This document shows, piece after piece, positions 6,035-8,014 of a stretch of DNA of 8,014 nucleotides. The notes beneath the pieces were generated by a model. It worked only from the letters and a program-made list of their open reading frames with translations, ran no database searches and was not told where the DNA came from. The position numbers and the translations under genes are program-made. The DNA is taken from NCBI GenBank assembly GCA_903915555.1, contig CAIWTL010000023.1, forward strand, positions 1-8,014. The letters run 5' to 3'. Source of the stretch: an uncultured Micrococcales bacterium (GTDB lineage Bacteria > Actinomycetota > Actinomycetes > S36-B12 > GCA-2699445). Position 1 is the stretch's first letter; every line of letters starts with the position of its first letter.

Positions 6035-7317
6035 GCGCGACCTTCCAGGCACCCAAGGGTGTCCCCGAATACCTGCCTCCCGCCTCCGCAGAGTTCCTCG
6101 CCGTCAGACGGGCCCAGACACGGCCCGCCGAACTGGCCGGGTACGGCTACGTCGAACTGCCCGTCTTCGAAGACACCGCGCTCTACGCACGCGGCGTGGG
6201 GGAGTCCACCGACGTCGTCAGCAAGGAGATGTACACCTTCGAGGACCGCGGTGGCCGCTCCCTGTCGCTGCGCCCCGAAGGCACCGCGGGGGTGATGCGT
6301 TCGGTCATCGAGCACAACCTGCATCGTGGGCAGTTGCCCGTGAAGATCTGGTACGCCGGGCCCTTCTTCCGCGCGGAACGACCGCAGAAGGGCCGCTACC
6401 GGCAGCTGCAGCAGGTGGGGGTGGAAGCCATCGGGTCCGACGATCCCCGCCTCGACGCCGAGGTCATCACGATGGCCGATCAGGGCTTCCGGGCCTGTGG
6501 GCTGACGCGGTACCAGTTGCTGTTGACGTCCCTGGGCTGTGCCACGTGTCGCCCGCCGTACCGGCAACTGCTCCAGCAGTTCCTGGACGGACTCGACCTG
6601 GACGACGCCACCCGGCAGCGGGCGGCCCTGAATCCGCTGCGTGTCCTGGACGACAAGAGGGACTCGGTGCAGGCGCAGCTCGTCGACGCGCCACTGATGG
6701 CCGATCATCTGTGTACCGCGTGTGTCGAGCACTACGAGCGGGTGCGTCATTTCCTGCGGGTCGCAGGTGTGTCCTGGGACGAGGCCCCCCGCATGGTCCG
6801 CGGGTTGGACTACTACACCCGAACGACGTTCGAGTTCGTCCATCCGCTTCTCGGCGCGCAGTCGGCGATCGGGGGTGGGGGACGGTACGACGGACTGATG
6901 TCCTCCCTCGGGGGACCGGAGCTGTCCGGCATCGGGTACGGACTGGGCACCGACAGGACCCTGCTCGCACGGGAGGCTGAAGGTCTTGCCCCGCTCGCGT
7001 CTCCGGCGGTGAGTGTTTTCGTCGTCCCGCTGGGCCCCGGAACCGGGGACATGGCCGTCGAGGTCCTCGGTCGGCTGCGTGCCGCCGGCGTCGCCTGCAC
7101 GAGTTCCTTCGGCGCCCGGGGGCTCAAGGGAGCCATGAAGGCCGCCGACCGCAGCGGAGCGCGGTGGGCCGTCATCATCGGGGAGGACGAACTGGCGGGG
7201 GGGACCCTTCAGGTCAAGGACCTGGCGGACGGCACGCAAGCGTCCATGACGCCGGATGAGATGGTGGACTCCATCGCCGCACAGTCCGGCGACCGGAAGA
7301 AGGAAGGCACCCACTGA
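6031..7317 (+). CDS. hisS: Histidyl-tRNA synthetase
   Basis: A complete 428-aa class II HisRS that attaches histidine to tRNA-His in the cytoplasm. It shows the N-terminal KGVPEYLPP, RPEGTAGVMR (81-90), and motif 2 around YAGPFFRAERPQKGRYRQ (108-125) with R114. It also has the histidine-binding loop RGLDYYTRTTFEF (257-269), with the catalytic Arg likely R257. GGGGRYDGL (281-289) and motif 3 YGLGTDR (303-309) follow. The C-terminal anticodon-binding domain spans about 325-415, including SSFGARGLKGAMKAADRSGA. The insertion domain between motifs 2 and 3 carries two CxxC pairs (C170/C173 and C228/C231), a possible metal site. GTG at 6031 overlaps the MBL stop by four bases and follows AGGAAGGG at 6020-6027, implying translational coupling. 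The TGA overlaps the aspS ATG by one base. Confidence 0.97.
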   Translation: MSATFQAPKGVPEYLPPASAEFLAVRRAQTRPAELAGYGYVELPVFEDTALYARGVGESTDVVSKEMYTFEDRGGRSLSLRPEGTAGVMRSVIEHNLHRGQLPVKIWYAGPFFRAERPQKGRYRQLQQVGVEAIGSDDPRLDAEVITMADQGFRACGLTRYQLLLTSLGCATCRPPYRQLLQQFLDGLDLDDATRQRAALNPLRVLDDKRDSVQAQLVDAPLMADHLCTACVEHYERVRHFLRVAGVSWDEAPRMVRGLDYYTRTTFEFVHPLLGAQSAIGGGGRYDGLMSSLGGPELSGIGYGLGTDRTLLAREAEGLAPLASPAVSVFVVPLGPGTGDMAVEVLGRLRAAGVACTSSFGARGLKGAMKAADRSGARWAVIIGEDELAGGTLQVKDLADGTQASMTPDEMVDSIAAQSGDRKKEGTH

Positions 7318-8014
7318 TGCTTCGCACGCACGACGCGGGCACGTTGACCGAGTCGAACATCGGTCATGAGGTGACGCTCACCGGTTGGATCGCGCATCGG
7401 CGCGATCACGGCGGCATCGCCTTCCTCGACCTGCGGGACGCCTCCGGTGTCGTGCAGGTCGTGGTCCGGGACCCGGAAGTCGCCCATCCGCTGCGCAACG
7501 AGTACTGCCTCCGGGTCATCGGCACCGTCGAGAAGCGCCCCGACGGCAACGAGAATCCGGCGCTGCCCACAGGCCAGATCGAGGTCATCGCCGACGCCGT
7601 CGGGGTGCTCAGTGAAGCGGAGGCGTTGCCGTTCCCGATCGATGAGCACGTCGACGTGAGCGAGGAGGCCAGACTGCGGTGGCGCTACCTCGATCTGCGA
7701 CGCTCGGGACCCGCCGCCGCCCTGCGCATGCGCAGTGACGTCAACCGCCTGGCCCGTGAGGTCCTCCACGAGCGGGGCTTCGTCGAGATCGAGACACCGA
7801 CGCTGACCCGGTCGACGCCGGAGGGCGCGCGCGACTTCCTCGTTCCCGCACGCCTCTCGCCGGGCCACTGGTACGCCCTGCCCCAGTCCCCACAACTGTT
7901 CAAGCAGTTGTTGATGGTCGCGGGAATGGAGCGCTACTACCAGATCGCGCGCTGCTACCGCGACGAGGACTTCCGCGCCGACCGGCAACCGGAGTTCACC
8001 CAACTCGACATCGA
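7317..8014 (+). CDS. aspS: Aspartyl-tRNA synthetase, probably non-discriminating (Asp/Asn), N-terminal part
   Basis: The first 232 codons of a class II AspRS, cut by the right edge; full bacterial enzymes are nearly 600 residues. An OB-fold anticodon-binding domain (about 1-105) has GWIAHRRDHGGIAFLDLRD and GTVEKRPDGNENP, followed by WRYLDLRR and motif 1 around RGFVEIETPTLTRSTPEGARDF. QSPQLFKQLLM and motif 2 (RCYRDEDFRADRQPEFTQLD) are intact, and the GAD insertion and motif 3 lie beyond the window. Residues His31 and Gly77 occupy the positions that are Leu and Lys in strictly tRNA-Asp-specific enzymes such as that of E. coli; His/Gly is the known signature of non-discriminating AspRS, which also forms Asp-tRNA-Asn for amidation by GatCAB. 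ATG at 7317 overlaps the hisS stop (TGATG); AGGAAGG at 7301-7307 is the ribosome-binding site. It is probably co-transcribed with hisS. Confidence 0.96.
   Translation, partial: MLRTHDAGTLTESNIGHEVTLTGWIAHRRDHGGIAFLDLRDASGVVQVVVRDPEVAHPLRNEYCLRVIGTVEKRPDGNENPALPTGQIEVIADAVGVLSEAEALPFPIDEHVDVSEEARLRWRYLDLRRSGPAAALRMRSDVNRLAREVLHERGFVEIETPTLTRSTPEGARDFLVPARLSPGHWYALPQSPQLFKQLLMVAGMERYYQIARCYRDEDFRADRQPEFTQLDI

Noticed and set aside
5215..7314. A 699-codon open frame on the minus strand across the MBL and hisS genes
   Set aside because: It lies antisense to two proteins with intact family motifs, has a low-complexity His/Arg/Gly-rich translation with no recognisable domain, and long antisense frames are common in high-GC DNA.

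Overview
The window is a GC-rich stretch of actinobacterial core chromosome. The order secD-secF-relA, then a convergent DUF349 gene, then a metallo-beta-lactamase (glyoxalase II-like) gene-hisS-aspS matches the relA/hisS neighbourhood known from Streptomyces, Mycobacterium and relatives. Every protein has actinobacterial character, four of the eight genes start with GTG, and translation stops and starts overlap as expected in a compact high-GC Gram-positive genome. My low-confidence guess within the phylum is a member of the Propionibacteriales or a close relative. I see no insertion sequence, prophage, CRISPR array, tRNA or rRNA gene.

Layout. Positions 1-211 hold the C-terminal tail of SecD, joined by a one-base TGATG overlap to a complete secF (211-1332). 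A 119-bp gap follows, containing an imperfect hairpin and a plausible relA -10 element. Next is a complete bifunctional rel/spoT homologue (1452-3734). On the opposite strand, converging on relA with a 24-bp gap, is a two-gene unit. It comprises a 59-aa membrane-anchored small protein (5178-4999) and a DUF349 coiled-coil protein (4988-3759), whose ribosome-binding site overlaps the small gene's stop codon. A 136-bp divergent promoter region separates this unit from a rightward operon of an MBL hydrolase (5315-6034), hisS (6031-7317) and aspS (7317 to the window edge). The operon's genes are joined by 4-bp and 1-bp overlaps.

Together the genes are housekeeping: SecDF drives late steps of protein translocation, Rel makes and degrades (p)ppGpp in response to uncharged tRNA, and HisRS and AspRS charge tRNA. 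No novel defence or mobile system is visible. The points worth a second look are subtle. The 59-aa gene sits where relatives carry a membrane-anchored cyclophilin and looks like that protein's anchor without its catalytic domain. AspRS carries the His/Gly signature of a non-discriminating enzyme, implying Asn-tRNA is made through GatCAB. HisRS has two CxxC pairs that could form a metal site. The apt gene that usually lies between secF and relA is absent.
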